Shown here: positions 22,330 to 32,529 of the stretch, one piece after another
How the letters are laid out: the number at the start of each line of letters is the position of its first letter
Position numbering within the stretch: the first letter of the stretch is position 1
Assembly: GCF_000003605.2 (NCBI RefSeq)
Contig: NW_003151753.1
Span: 206,391 to 247,678, forward strand
Direction: 5' to 3'
Length of the DNA: 41,288 nt
From: Saccoglossus kowalevskii
Lineage: Eukaryota > Hemichordata > Enteropneusta > Harrimaniidae
The notes under the pieces: model-generated
What the model was told of the DNA's origin: nothing
Databases searched by the model: none
Seen by the model: only the letters and a program-made list of their open reading frames with translations
Position numbers and translations under genes: made by a program

Positions 22330-24349
22330 CTGCGTGTACATGTAGCAATGATTTATTAAGTGACTATAGGCTAAAATGACAAACATTTAGTGCTGTTTCA
22401 ATCACGTGCTTTAGCGTCAAATGTAAACAAAGACAAAGGTCTGAATGTGGTGTCAATAACCGAGAACCTATCAAAGCTGGTAATGTAGTTTATCTATATT
22501 AGGAAAAATTTGAACGTTAAAATGAGTACTGATTGTTTTGGGACAAGTGCTATGGTAATACAGCTTTTTATGGAACGGCAAATATCATTGTTTTCGGTGC
22601 AAGACGTAAACAATTTTATATCTCAGCTTAAATTGATTTGTCTATTATCATAGATTTCTGGCTTTTCACACACCGTACTTTGCAAGCTATTTTTGTTCCA
22701 CAGGATCAATGATACAACCCCTACAAACCAGCCTACAACATAATTTACGAATTGGAAATCTTAACTACTGTATTTGCTATATTAGAGGGTCATGCCACAG
22801 ATTTGAGAGTGCTTATTTATATTAGAGGTATTTTTTTGGCATTCTATATTTTTATGCTTTATAATCCCATGATTCAAGAATAAGAATTACTGTTGATGTA
22901 AAAACAGAAAGCCACAAGTGACATTATTTTACGTGGAGCAAAATAAAAAGTGTTTCAGCTCAAGTGTACTTCTATTAGAGATGCTCTAGCAGAGAAAAAC
23001 ACTGTACAATTACATTTTTTGAGTTGAGATTTAGAGATTCATCTATTTAACATTGTCGCCCAGGTTGATTAGATCATTGCTCATTAACCAAGTCGGAAAA
23101 AAGCATACTAGGAGCACCGAGTAACAGAGTTAATCAGCCAAATGAACCATATGGTCAAATAACACTAAAGGAAATGATTTTTTTCCCCCCAGTAATAAAT
23201 TTTTACCTGCGACTTTTCTTATTGTACAGAGCACCACATAATCAGCAGGATTCTGAGTTACTTGTCGCTATCACTATCAAATGGTTTGCAGCCTAGCAAC
23301 CATATTCATTAAATTCCCCATCTCATGACTGATGAGGTAAACTGTCGATGAGGCTGTTTTGATAGGTCATATGATCTTCACATTATCTTGTCCAGATATC
23401 CCAAATTATTCAAACATAATTCCCACCAACATTTTAGTACAGTGTTTTGTACCGTAATTTTTATGGATTTTTTTTTTCATAATTTCCTTCTAGATTTTAA
23501 ACCAAACAAATGTAATTTCCCATTGGCAACAGGACCTGGTCTATTTATTGAAAAAATATTCTATGGGTACAGTTTGTACTAAATATTAAAATATATATCT
23601 TATTTATAATGACATTAGCTTACATGTATATACACATTTGTCATTGGCAAAGTAAATCAACCTGTATTAGTTTTTTGGGGTTTGACAATAACTGCAGATA
23701 ATCTTCTATGCTGTGTTTAATATTACATTTAGTTAATTTTGAAAAGCAAATACTAAAACTGAAATGTCATATTTCATTAAGGATGTAATAAAGCATTATA
23801 ATTTTAATAATTCTATTCTATTCTATTCCATTTTAACCTAATATGGAGTCTAGAACTTAGACAACTGGAAATCAATAATAAAATCTTTTTTAATTTACTT
23901 TTTAATTAGAGTTGTAGTATGCACTTATGGAGTAAATTGAGACATGAACTAAAATCCAGAGTAATGGCATTCGCATGTTACGTGTGTAACCGTGGTGTGT
24001 CGAAAATCATCTAAACGACCAATTTATATGGACAACGTGAAATCCCATCATGCATTGCAGAATCCTTCTTCAGAACATGTTTAGCTCAACCAGTGCGAAA
24101 TATATTTGATGTTCACTTAGACATAGTGGCAATAAATGTCAAATAAATACAGAATACTAAAATGCACAGGTACTGGAAAAACATATCCTAACAGGCATGC
24201 TTCACATCAATTTTTAATCTATTATAAAAGCTGTATTTGAATTGTTGGTCAGATAGTCTTGCTTACAATTTCACATGATGATGCCCTAAGACGTTTTGTT
24301 TTTTGCAAACAACTTTTAATTTGAATATCTTACAAATACCGTAATGGTA
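22330..24349. other. Mostly unique AT-rich sequence
   Basis: 22770-23000 contains words (TATTAGAGG, TTCTATTAGAGATGCTCTAG) typical of inverted-repeat family 3, without clear ends. A short ATTCT microsatellite lies at 23812-23828. One weak exon candidate (23207-23252, minus) is listed separately. Confidence 0.4.
23207..23252 (-). CDS. Very weak candidate exon on the minus strand
   Basis: Read on the minus strand, 46 bases lie between AACTCAG and GTAAAA and are open in one frame, giving NPADYVVLCTIRKVA plus one base. The donor (CAG-GTAAAA) is good; the acceptor has no real pyrimidine tract. The peptide looks protein-like, but a 46-base stretch is often open by chance in this sequence. I do not assign a domain. 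Confidence 0.15.
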
Positions 24350-24670
24350 TAAAGAGTTCTTTATCCTCCCTCACCCCTAACGTTGATCCTAACTTTGCCC
24401 CTTCAGTGCCCTCCCCCATTTTAATTGTATATGCTCTTCTTAGGGACACGTATTTATCTGGAGGGGAATAGGCAATTACATTGGGGGGGGGGGCTAGAGG
24501 GTTAGGGTTTAGTTATGGGGTGAGGGGGTCTTAAGGAACTCTTTCCTTAATTGCTACACATACATGTATAGTTATCTGGAGGGGAATAGGCAATTACATT
24601 TGGGGGGGCTAGAGTGTTAGGGTTAGGGTTTAGTTATGGGGTGAGGGGGGTCTTAAGGAACTCTTTCCTC
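24350..24670. repeat. G-rich tandem duplication with an inverted third arm
   Basis: 24454-24548 and 24573-24668 are two copies, offset 119 bases, of a segment with TATCTGGAGGGGAATAGGCA, a G tract, CTAGAG, TTAGGG words and GGGTCTTAAGGAACTCTTTCC. The stretch 24352-24420, with AAAGAGTTCTTTATCC and CCCTCACCCCTAAC, resembles the reverse complement of the same segment. Two TTAGGG units in a row occur at 24615-24627, too few to call telomeric DNA. Confidence 0.75.
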
Positions 24671-24839
24671 AAGGAAAGGTGGTATATGACATATACCGGT
24701 ACTATCATGATGGTAATTCATACGTCAAATGCTACAAACAAACTTGCACAATAATACACTTTAACACTATCGACATACCATAAAGTGTTAGATAATTAAG
24801 CATTTCACACAGCATATACGACCCACGCAAAATACTGTC

Positions 24840-25020
24840 AACTGCTTTATTTTCGCTAGAGATAAATTTTCGTAAATATCATGAGACAGTAACAATTTTG
24901 TATTAGTGTAAATTTCTCTGGGTTCTATGACACGGAGAGTCAGCGACTTTCACAAAATTTTGTCTTGAATGCCATGAAGTCATCAAATCGCAAAGATGCT
25001 GGTGGTGAAAAGTTTAATAA
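24840..25020. repeat. Fragments of interspersed repeats
   Basis: ATTTTGTCTTGAATGCCATG near 24957-24976 recurs with changes near 28850-28870. GGTGGTGAAAAGTTTAA at 25001-25017 resembles the right end of the elements at 29321 and 40103. GCTTTATTTTCGCTAGAG at 24843 resembles one end of the element family at 34661. Confidence 0.4.
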
Positions 25021-25261
25021 TTTACAGTACTTTGTATATTTAGATGAAATTTGCACCAAGCTGTCGTAAAATATTAAATTTGTGTAATCCTTTGGATGCC
25101 AATGTTAACCTTTAAAATTTGTTTTTAGATTTTTTTCAAAACTTTAAAATTTGGGTTGCAAAAGATATGGCGTTCAAAGAGTTTATATTATGCACATGTC
25201 AGTGAAATAAGAATGTGTACCTTATCTGCACTATAAGTGTTCAACTATGGCTGACCCCTAT

Positions 25262-25625
25262 TTGTGTATTTCACAAATATTACGCTGAATATGCTATAAT
25301 GTAAATATTTATCAATGGAGTCTTAACATGTAGTTACATGTATGTCCTTGTTCACACGTGCTATCAAACTGAGGCCTGTATCACTTTGTAAATATTCCAT
25401 ATCAGTGGGTTTAAACCTACATTTAACTTAATTTCACACTTATTTGTATAGTCCGCAAATATTACACTTAATGATATGATGTAAATATTTGTGTCAATGG
25501 TGTCTCTTAACATGTAGTTACATGACTTGAATAACCTTGCTCACATGTATCAAACGAGGGCTGGATTGCTTTATGAATATTCCTTATCATTGGGTTAAAG
25601 TAAACCTGTATTTTATTCATATATA
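25262..25625. repeat. Tandem duplication, unit about 183 bases, two copies
   Basis: Both halves contain, in order, CAAATATTAC, TGTAAATATTT, TCAATGG(A/T)GTCT, TTAACATGTAGTTACATG, CCTTG(T/C)TCACA, TATCAAAC, and GAATATTCCTTATCA or a variant. Distance between matching points is 182-184 bases. Confidence 0.8.
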
Positions 25626-25629
25626 TCGG

Positions 25630-25886
25630 CCATTTAACTTTAAGTTAATTTCACACATATTCACACCCTATGTTCATCTACAATACACATAAGAACACTC
25701 TACTCCTTCCTTAAGTTAATATCGTGTACACCGATCACTGTATTGGCATAAACAGTCAATGAGTTCCCTGAAATACCATGGTATATTTATACAGGGATGG
25801 GCTACTATTAAAAAGTGGAATCAGGTATTTTGAGGAACTTGGTTAAAATGTACTATGTATGCATTTTTTTCTGTTTTTTGGGAGAG
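25630..25886. other. Unique AT-rich sequence
   Basis: Nothing beyond a pyrimidine-rich stretch at 25862-25879 that would serve the exon candidate that follows. Confidence 0.4.
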
Positions 25887-25994
25887 ATGCAAGATAGAAC
25901 ATTTCAGTTAAAACATCTTGCTAATAATGATGTAGAAATCACTGGGTCGCTGTCAAAAAACAACCAATACTGGCTAGTTATTTGCTTTTTACAG
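25887..25994 (+). CDS. Weak candidate exon, 36 codons
   Basis: The segment follows a pyrimidine-rich stretch ending GGGAGAG and is followed by GTAAAA after CAG. It is exactly 108 bases, open only in the frame starting at its first base, reading MQDRTFQLKHLANNDVEITG and then SLSKNNQYW with a hydrophobic end. The acceptor context is unusual (GAGAG rather than CAG). Its phases (0 at both ends) do not join it directly to the exon at 27967, which starts in the middle of a codon, so either an exon in between was missed or the two are unrelated. It could also be a short first coding segment because it begins with ATG. I do not recognise it. Confidence 0.25.
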
Positions 25995-26226
25995 GTAAAA
26001 AGCAAAAACATAAATATACAGCCGAACCATTTCTATTTTTTCCTTCTACATAAAAATGAAATTACATTATTGACCTATATTTGTACGGGAGCAAGCAGCA
26101 TCTAGACTATGACAAAGCATACACGAGTCAGAAAATGGACGCTACTTGAGTGATTACAGAACTAAGTTTTCGTACATATTGGCTAGTCCTTATAAAATCA
26201 ATTTATAATAAATTATTAAGTCATTA

Positions 26227-26723
26227 GGGACGACGTCAAAAGATCGATGTCGGATAAAAAACCTAATTCTTTTAGCCCCCCCCCCCCCCCACTGAAACTT
26301 AACTTGATAAATACTGATCATGGCGTCAGACTACATTCACCATTAAATACAAATTGATAATCGGACAGTAGTATGGCATAGCAGTTGGTTATTATAATGA
26401 AGCGAAATATACGCATGTGCAAACTACTTTCTGGGTTCTGCGGATGCTCTAGGTCCGCCCTGAAATTGACCTCATTTGACGCACATATTTACACTCGGGC
26501 CAAACCATTTTCTCGTATTGGATGTTTTTTTTTTCACTTTCTGTTATTTTTGTCTATGATTGGATAGAAAAAAACGAACTACAAATAGTCCAAGTTTTTT
26601 TTTACTTCATTAAAAAATAAAATTGTTTTTGTAGGATGGAAACTTTTAAGGCCAACCCCCCCATCACCCCCAAACTAAAGCAAATCAGTTTTTTATCCGA
26701 CATCGATCTTTTGACGTCGTCCC
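26227..26723. mobile_element. 497-base MITE with 36-base perfect inverted ends and TTA target duplication
   Basis: The left end starts GGGACGACGTCAAAAGATCG and continues through ATGTCGGATAAAAAAC. The right end is its exact reverse complement over 36 bases, and weaker pairing continues further inward. TTA directly precedes and follows the element (26224-26226 and 26724-26726). A 3-base TTA/TAA duplication is the mark of PIF/Harbinger transposons, so a non-autonomous Harbinger-type element is the best reading. A C run (about 16 Cs) lies at 26275-26290 inside the left part and a shorter C-rich stretch at 26656-26668. No transposase frame is present. Confidence 0.85.
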
Positions 26724-26726
26724 TTA

Positions 26727-27769
26727 GTCAGGAGTATGTAGACATTTATCTCTGTTTTCAAGAATTGCTGTCAAATAATATTGTTTGCAAAAATTGACAC
26801 AAACACATTATAAATTTTGTTTTAATGGGAACCTGACAGATCAACACGTCACGTTTACCTCTTGGGTTTATTCTTTCCAAGAGAAACAAATTTATCTACA
26901 ACTACATTACTTTTCAATAGAATAATCTCCCACAGGACCCTTATAATGTTCTTAGTTAACTAGAAATCTGCTCCTCAATGTGACACAAACACTGTGATGC
27001 TTTATGTTCACTAAGAACAGGAACAGCATATGAAACCAACAGCTTTATGTACACATCTGACTGGATGGCATTCTCCCAATGATGAACACCACAAGACAGG
27101 CAGTAGATACTCAATCCTGAATCAGTATGATTGATTTTAGAAATTCAGTGGCAATGCGTGGAAAACTACACTTTTCAAAAACAGTGGCGATTACTGAAAC
27201 CACACTTGGTGTGAAATCAGCAGAGAAGTAAAGGGGAGGAAATTCCCCTAAGCTGTTTTCTTTCATGGTATCGAAATTGATTACCGGCACATGTAGTATA
27301 TTATGGTGTATATGCAGAGCTGCATTCTGCCAAAAATGCATTCCTGAGATCTATGAAACATTAATACATAGGGATGATTTTGAGATACTATTACACAATG
27401 TGTTAATCAATACATGTCCATCTTGTCTTGTTCAGCTATTGTAAACTGAAGACTCCAAATTTTATTGAGGTATACTTGTGCATATTATATTTGGTCTATG
27501 CGAAACATTAATCTTTCTAAACATTTTCTGAGACCATGCATGATGTATATTCACAAAATAATGCAATCATATTTTATATTATGTTGATCTCTACGTCTTT
27601 CTGGATCGCTTTGTGATTTTATTTCAAGGCTCAGTCAAATAAAATAGTGTCAACTATTATAGACTAGTTTCCAAGCTTTTGGCTCAGCCAAATTGATTTA
27701 ATTTAATTTCCCAGTTATTTGTGTTCATTAATGGTCTTAATAATAAATGTGAATTCCTGTGCGAGCCTA
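26727..27769. other. Unique sequence, no supported gene
   Basis: A minus frame at 27111-27341 has a fairly balanced composition (GEFPPLYFSADFTPSV) but no clear splice pair, so it is left uncalled. Confidence 0.35.
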
Positions 27770-27880
27770 CCACAGATGACCGTGGTCAGCCGGCGTCATA
27801 GAATCTATGCATAAATTTGCATAAAATGCGGTCGACCGCCGACCACCACCGCGATAATGACCGCGGTGCACCACCCGTTT
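27770..27880. promoter_or_regulatory. CpG-rich palindromic patch
   Basis: About 13 CpG in 110 bases, in an otherwise CpG-poor AT-rich setting. It contains the perfect 12-base palindrome GCGGTCGACCGC (27828-27839), a 7-base inverted pair CACCGCG / CGCGGTG around 8 bases (27847-27868), and GACC-GT-GGTC at 27778-27787. It lies about 90 bases upstream of the exon at 27967. It could be a regulatory island or a small inverted-repeat element; I cannot tell which. Confidence 0.4.
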
Positions 27881-27966
27881 GATTTTCTACCCTTCCCTTA
27901 TTGAGATGCACATTTATTCTTGTATCTTTAGCTTCATATTTTTGAGAGCAATTACGTCTTTCCCAG

Positions 27967-28111
27967 GAATAATCATTTCTCAAATGAACAAACACATATC
28001 CACTGACAATCAACGACGAAATTCACTCAGTGAACTGATTTCTAACTTGCATATAGCAGCGTCAAACTCACATTCTCCTTCTCCGAACATGCTAACCCTT
28101 ACGTCACACAG
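27967..28111 (+). CDS. Candidate internal exon, Ser/Asn-rich protein, exon i of a three-exon chain
   Basis: The acceptor ACGTCTTTCCCAG has a pyrimidine tract and the donor is CACAG-GTCAAG. The 145 bases take two letters to finish a codon, give 47 codons and leave AG. The peptide includes HISTDNQRRNSLSEL and then LHIAASNSHSPSPN. It is hydrophilic and rich in S, N and H, with an RRNS motif of basophilic-kinase type. There is no membrane segment. CpG-containing codons (CGA CGA, GCG, CCG, ACG) set it apart from the flanks. The leftover AG joins with the first A of the next exon (28510) to make Arg. I infer a disordered C-terminal tail. I do not recognise the family. Upstream exons may lie elsewhere in the window (1455-1518 would fit by phase) or outside it. 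Confidence 0.5.
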
Positions 28112-28509
28112 GTCAAGTTGACCTTAATCATGGTAAATTAATTATCACTCACATAAAAATAAAGGAAATGACCCCCAAGTAGCGTAACTGTTACAAGAAT
28201 AAACTGTACCGGTATATAAATACTGCACTTCAAATAAATATAAAATAAATCATATCATTACACATATACAAACACTTAGCCGATTATACATGTAACTGCA
28301 TGGTAAACATTGTCTCACGTATTCTAATGTTCGCATAAAACTTTATTACTGAACACAGTGTACATATTCTGACCACTTGAAGTTGGATACATGCATCCAT
28401 ATGTAGGCAACACATTTTTGTTCATTTCCATCTTTTTTTTATGTTATACAAATAAAAAATTTAAAATTATTACAAAACAAGCTTTAAATATTAAATCATT
28501 GAATCTTAG

Positions 28510-28578
28510 AAAAGAACGCCTGTATGATGTGAAGGTATTAGAGGCACAGAATTACACCCCGCCCCTTACTCCAAGCAG
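28510..28578 (+). CDS. Candidate internal exon, exon ii of the chain
   Basis: The exon lies 398 bases after the previous one. The acceptor GAATCTTAG has a weak pyrimidine tract; the donor is AGCAG-GTAGTG. One letter completes the Arg codon begun in exon i. Then come 22 codons beginning KERLYDVKVLEAQ and ending in a proline-rich TPPLTPS stretch, and AG is left over. Immediately past the donor the frame meets TAG, which fits an exon boundary. The TPPLTP motif suggests a proline-directed phosphorylation or SH3-type segment, which is inference from composition only. The alternative is that this is a chance open stretch; the matching phase on both sides is the main argument against that. Confidence 0.45.
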
Positions 28579-28579
28579 G

Positions 28580-29320
28580 TAGTGTTGTATGCATTGTACC
28601 ACCCTTGATAATTTTGTGAAATACCTATATGTTGGGATAAATTTATCTTGCACGTTTGTCAAAACAACAAATTTTTAAATCATATTTAAATATCTCATGT
28701 ATTGTATTGTATTAATTATTCAGCATATTATATAAATAATACACACAGAATTTAGCCCAAAACTATTGGCAGTCCGGTCTGTCTATTAGCACATAATTAT
28801 GTGAAAAATAATATTGAAAGTACCTGGAGTGTCAACAACTTTTATGAAATTTTGTCTTCGTGAATGCCATAAAAATCATCAAAATTTCCAACACTGAAAA
28901 TTAAGTGGTTTTACAGTACATACATGCTTGTACACAGAAATTACAACAAAATCATTACATGGAAGTATAAAGAGTAAATAAACGAGACATTTGGACAATT
29001 TATTTAGTATGTTTAACAACAACAAAGACATTAACCTGGAAAAGATTAATGGGGAAGTTAGGCATACAACGTGCACATATTCATGCTTTTCGTCCTTGTG
29101 AGCTGCAGGGATACAAAGCTAATTTATCAGTTGTTTGTTTTTTTCTCTAGTTTCCTATCGATTACATGCATTATAATTGAAACAAATTGCCAGACATTGA
29201 CCATTATTACATGATAACACACACCAATGTCGATGATTGCTCTTACTTTGCCGCTGGGTTGCCATTACAGTACCGATATATCTACATGTACATACATATC
29301 TACATCACTTCAATGAGAAG
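28580..29320. other. Intron-like AT-rich sequence
   Basis: Holds a diverged repeat fragment near 28800-28920 related to 24880-25000. Nothing else seen. Confidence 0.4.
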
Positions 29321-29324
29321 TTAA

Positions 29325-29566
29325 CCTTTTCACCAGCAGATTTTCTTGCCCCACATTTTTTTAGGCACTTTTTTTCTTATATTCTTCAGTATTTCTGGAA
29401 ATGAACCCTAATTTTGTAGCCAACAGACAAAATTTGGTTATATTTTCAGTTTTTATTAAAAACTTTTTGCTATGTTTGTCCCAATCGTCTGAAGGACAAA
29501 GTCCAGAGTATGAAGGGAACTATTTTGGGAATTCGTGATGAAAAGAGGACACTGGTGGTGAAAAGC
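29325..29566 (+). mobile_element. TTAA-flanked inverted-repeat element, family 4, unexpanded copy
   Basis: TTAA (29321-29324) is followed by CCTTTTCACCAGCAG. The right end reads CTGGTGGTGAAAAGC followed by TTAA (29567-29570), so the ends are inverted repeats matching at 13 of 15 bases and both are bounded by TTAA, as in piggyBac-type insertions. The interior (TATTTCTGGAAATGAACCC, CCAACAGACAAAATTT) matches 40107-40508. At the right end there is one full 20-base unit TGAAAAGAGGACACTGGTGG and the first 8 bases of a second. Confidence 0.75.
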
Positions 29567-29570
29567 TTAA

Positions 29571-30789
29571 GATACACGGTTGATCTAGCACCTATTGCGA
29601 AATGCATAATATATATAAATGGTTATCTTTCAAAAGCATATATTTGATAATAACATTTTCAAATTTAAATAAAACAAATCTATACATGAACAAATAAATT
29701 TCTCACTACTAATGATAATTTTTAAATATTATTTTTAAATAATATCGAAATAGTTCAAAATAATAAGTGCAAAAGTCTCAAGGCTTGATTGGCATTCTGT
29801 TTCTTTCTACCACAGGGCTCATCTTTGAACATTGTATTGCAACTAGAAAACACTTTTCTTGATGGTTGGTATTAAATTTGTGCAACTGATGGCTAAATAT
29901 TGGCTGAATTTAATCTTAGCAGATTAAATGCAGCATAAACATTCATTAGGTTTTAAATTCTCTGGCTGGTGAAGGAAATTCAATTGATTGTTAGCTTGGG
30001 AAATTCACTGAGTTTTAATTTAGCGCATTTAACTATCAGCAAAACGCACGAAAATAAGTAACAGCATAACATAGACTCTGGTTGCACTAGAAACTTTTTC
30101 ATCATATACAGTCTGCCATTTTGAATTTGATCTGAAATTAAATGACCATTTTACAAGTTTATAAAAAATCTCTATATGCACGACCGAGATCCAGTCCCAG
30201 CATAGCACATGTGCTTAATTTTGCTGAATTGTTAACATTGAAATGGCTGTCAGTCAGGCATTTTAAAAATTATTCTTTTGTTTCCAAAATTAACAGGTTT
30301 TTTATTTTCAGAATTTTAATTAAAACCTGACCAAATCATAATAATAATAATAGTGTGACACGGCCACTTTTAAATGAGGCGGCAAAAAAAAAATTGTCTG
30401 GGTCTATTTGCTATTATACATAATGAGTCCCACAGCACAAACTAACTATCAGGACGACATCAGTCACAAAGTTATTGACCGACACAATACAGTCAGTTGA
30501 AAATAAATAAAAATGAAATATGACCAATTTGAAGTGGAGACAACCATAGTAGTCCAGGGAGGTCAATTCAATTCATGTGTCTTACATTACAAGTTGAATA
30601 ATTGCAAAAAACACAACAACCAGACATGTGTCAATGAGATCATGGAAATATTAGTTTTTAAAAAAAAATGTGTCTGCTGAAGTGATAAGTCATCCAAGAC
30701 CAAGAGATTGAATATAATACTAGTTGTGTTATTTAATACATTTAATAGTAAATTAAATTTATTACTTAGTAAAATATAAATAGTCACCA
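29571..30789. repeat. Mostly unique sequence with a degenerate GGCC-hairpin family copy at about 30105-30275
   Basis: CTGCCATTTTGAATTTGATC, CACGACCGAGATCCAG, AAATGGCTGTCAGTCAGGCA mark an old copy of the dispersed family. An AAT microsatellite is at 30338-30352. A 49-base segment at 29816-29864 follows a very good acceptor (TTTCTTTCTACCACAG) but has a poor donor and does not fit the phase of exon ii. Confidence 0.45.
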
Positions 30790-32088
30790 CAGTTGCCATA
30801 ATACCATATGAACAATGGTGGGACCAGTTGTCATAATACCATATGAACAATGGTGGGACCAGTTGTCATAATACCATATGAACAATGGTGGGACCAGTTG
30901 CCATAATACCATATGAACAATGGTGGGACCAGGTGCCATAATATCATCCAAACAATGGTGGGACCAAGTGCCATAATACCATCTGAATAGTGGGACCAGG
31001 TACCATAATACCATATGAACAATGGTGGGACCAGGTGCCATAATATCATCCAAACAATGGTGGGACCAAGTGCCATAATACCATCTGAATAGTGGGACCA
31101 GGTACCATAATACCATAGGAACAATGGTGGGACCAGGTGCCATAATATCATCCAAACAATGGTGGGACCAAGTGCCATAATACCATCTGAATAGTGGGAC
31201 CAGGTACCATAATACCATATGAACAATGGTGGGATCAGGTGCCATATTACCATCTGAACAATAGTGAGATCAGGTGCCATAATACCATCCAAACAATGGT
31301 GGGACCAAGTGCCATAATACCATCTGAATAGTGGGACCAGGTACCATAATACCATATGAACAATGGTGGGACCAGGTGCCATAATATCATCCAAACAATG
31401 GTGGGACCAAGTGCCATAATACCATCTGAATAGTGGGACCAGGTACCATAATACCATCCAAACAATGGTGGGATCAGGTGCCATATTACCATCTGAACAA
31501 TAGTGAGATCAGGTGCCATAATACCATCCAAACAATGGTGGGACCAAGTGCCATAATACCATATGAACAATGGTGGGACCAGGTGCCATAATACCATATG
31601 AACAATGGTGGGACCAGGTGCCATAATATCATCCAAACAATGGTGGGACCAAGTGCCATAATACCATCTGAATAGTGGGACCAGGTACCATAATACCATA
31701 TGAACAATGGTGGGACCAGGTGCCATAATATCATCCAAACAATGGTGGGACCAAGTGCCATAATACCATCTGAATAGTGGGACCAGGTACCATAATACCA
31801 TATGAACAATGGTGGGACCAGGTGCCATAATATCATCCAAACAATGGTGGGACCAAGTGCCATAATACCATCTGAATAGTGGGACCAGGTACCATAATAC
31901 CATCTGAACAATAGTGAGATCAGGTGCCATAATACCATCCAAACAATGGTGGGATCAGGTGCCATATTACCATCTGAATAGTGGGACCAGGTGCCATATT
32001 ACCATCTGAACAATGGTGAGACCAGGTGCCATAATACCATCCAAACAATGGTGGGACCAGGTGCCATAAGGTGTCACCATCCAAACAC
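30790..32088. repeat. Second minisatellite, 35/35/32-base units in a 102-base higher-order repeat
   Basis: The base unit is CATAATACCATATGAACAAT plus GGTGGGACCAGGTGC, 35 bases. Three sub-types alternate: one with ATATGAACAATGG, one with CATCCAAACAATGG, and one with CTGAATAGTGG that is 3 bases shorter. Together they form a 102-base higher-order unit seen repeatedly between 30920 and 31900. The right end degrades into ACCATCCAAACACTA. Because 102 is a multiple of 3 and the minus strand has no stops, the minus frames stay open (217 and 231 codons) with a 34-residue period containing MAPGPTIV. This is a translated repeat, not a gene. It lies in the last intron of the exon chain at 27967-32471. 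Confidence 0.97.
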
Positions 32089-32395
32089 TATTTATGCTAT
32101 TTGCCTTTTCCAAGCAATGAATCTTACTGCTATTACCCAAAACATGTATTCTGAGCTGTAACTGTACTACTCCCTCAATCATTCAGAGAATGCATCTATC
32201 TGACATCAATGCAATTTGGGCCAGCATCTTTTCATCCAAACAATCTACAATTTATCATTATCAGGCACCTAATGAGTATACTTTTAAATTCACTTGCAAC
32301 ATAATTGATAACGCGATTAAAAGTGTCCTTCAGTACTTTCTGTATCATACAATATTGGTTCTACACCTTCATTGCTCAATTTGCATAAAAGGCAG

Positions 32396-32471
32396 ACATG
32401 GAAACCATGGCAACAGACTTTCAAAGTGCCTGGATGAAGACAGCATGCACCACGATGACGTCTTTCACTAA
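32396..32471 (+). CDS. Candidate terminal coding exon with stop, exon iii of the chain
   Basis: The acceptor CATAAAAGGCAG precedes the exon. Its first A completes an Arg codon with the AG left by exon ii. The frame then runs 24 codons starting HGNHG and ending NRLSKCLDEDSMHHDDVFH, and stops at TAA (32469-32471). An AATAAA signal lies at 32511. The end is acidic and His-rich. The intron before it is 3.8 kb and holds the second minisatellite. A weak point is the acceptor, which has no strong pyrimidine tract. A different frame starting with ATG at 32398 (METMATDFQSAW) is also open to a GTAACA at 32501, so the segment could be read another way; phase continuity and the nearby poly(A) signal favour the frame given here. 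Confidence 0.42.
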
Positions 32472-32491
32472 ATCTTCTCATGCAATAGTCA

Positions 32492-32505
32492 GTTGTCATG
32501 GTAAC
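32492..32505. promoter_or_regulatory. RFX X-box-like palindrome
   Basis: GTTGTCATGGTAAC fits the loose X-box consensus RYYNYYATRRNRAC recognised by RFX/DAF-19 factors. A half-site, CCATGGCAAC, lies about 85 bases upstream at 32405 inside the exon candidate. Confidence 0.25.
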
Positions 32506-32510
32506 ATGAT

Positions 32511-32516
32511 AATAAA
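32511..32516 (+). other. Candidate polyadenylation signal
   Basis: AATAAA lies 40 bases after the TAA of the terminal exon candidate; a second AATAAA lies at 32594. Such hexamers are common by chance in AT-rich DNA, so the position is supportive only. Confidence 0.35.
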
Positions 32517-32529
32517 TGACAAAATGGTG

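Noticed and set aside
24615..24627. Telomeric repeat
   Set aside because: Only two TTAGGG units, embedded in a locally duplicated G-rich segment.
30784..31965. Minus-strand open frames of 153-231 codons with MAPGPTIV-type repeats
   Set aside because: Translations of the 102-base higher-order repeat; several frames are open over the same DNA.
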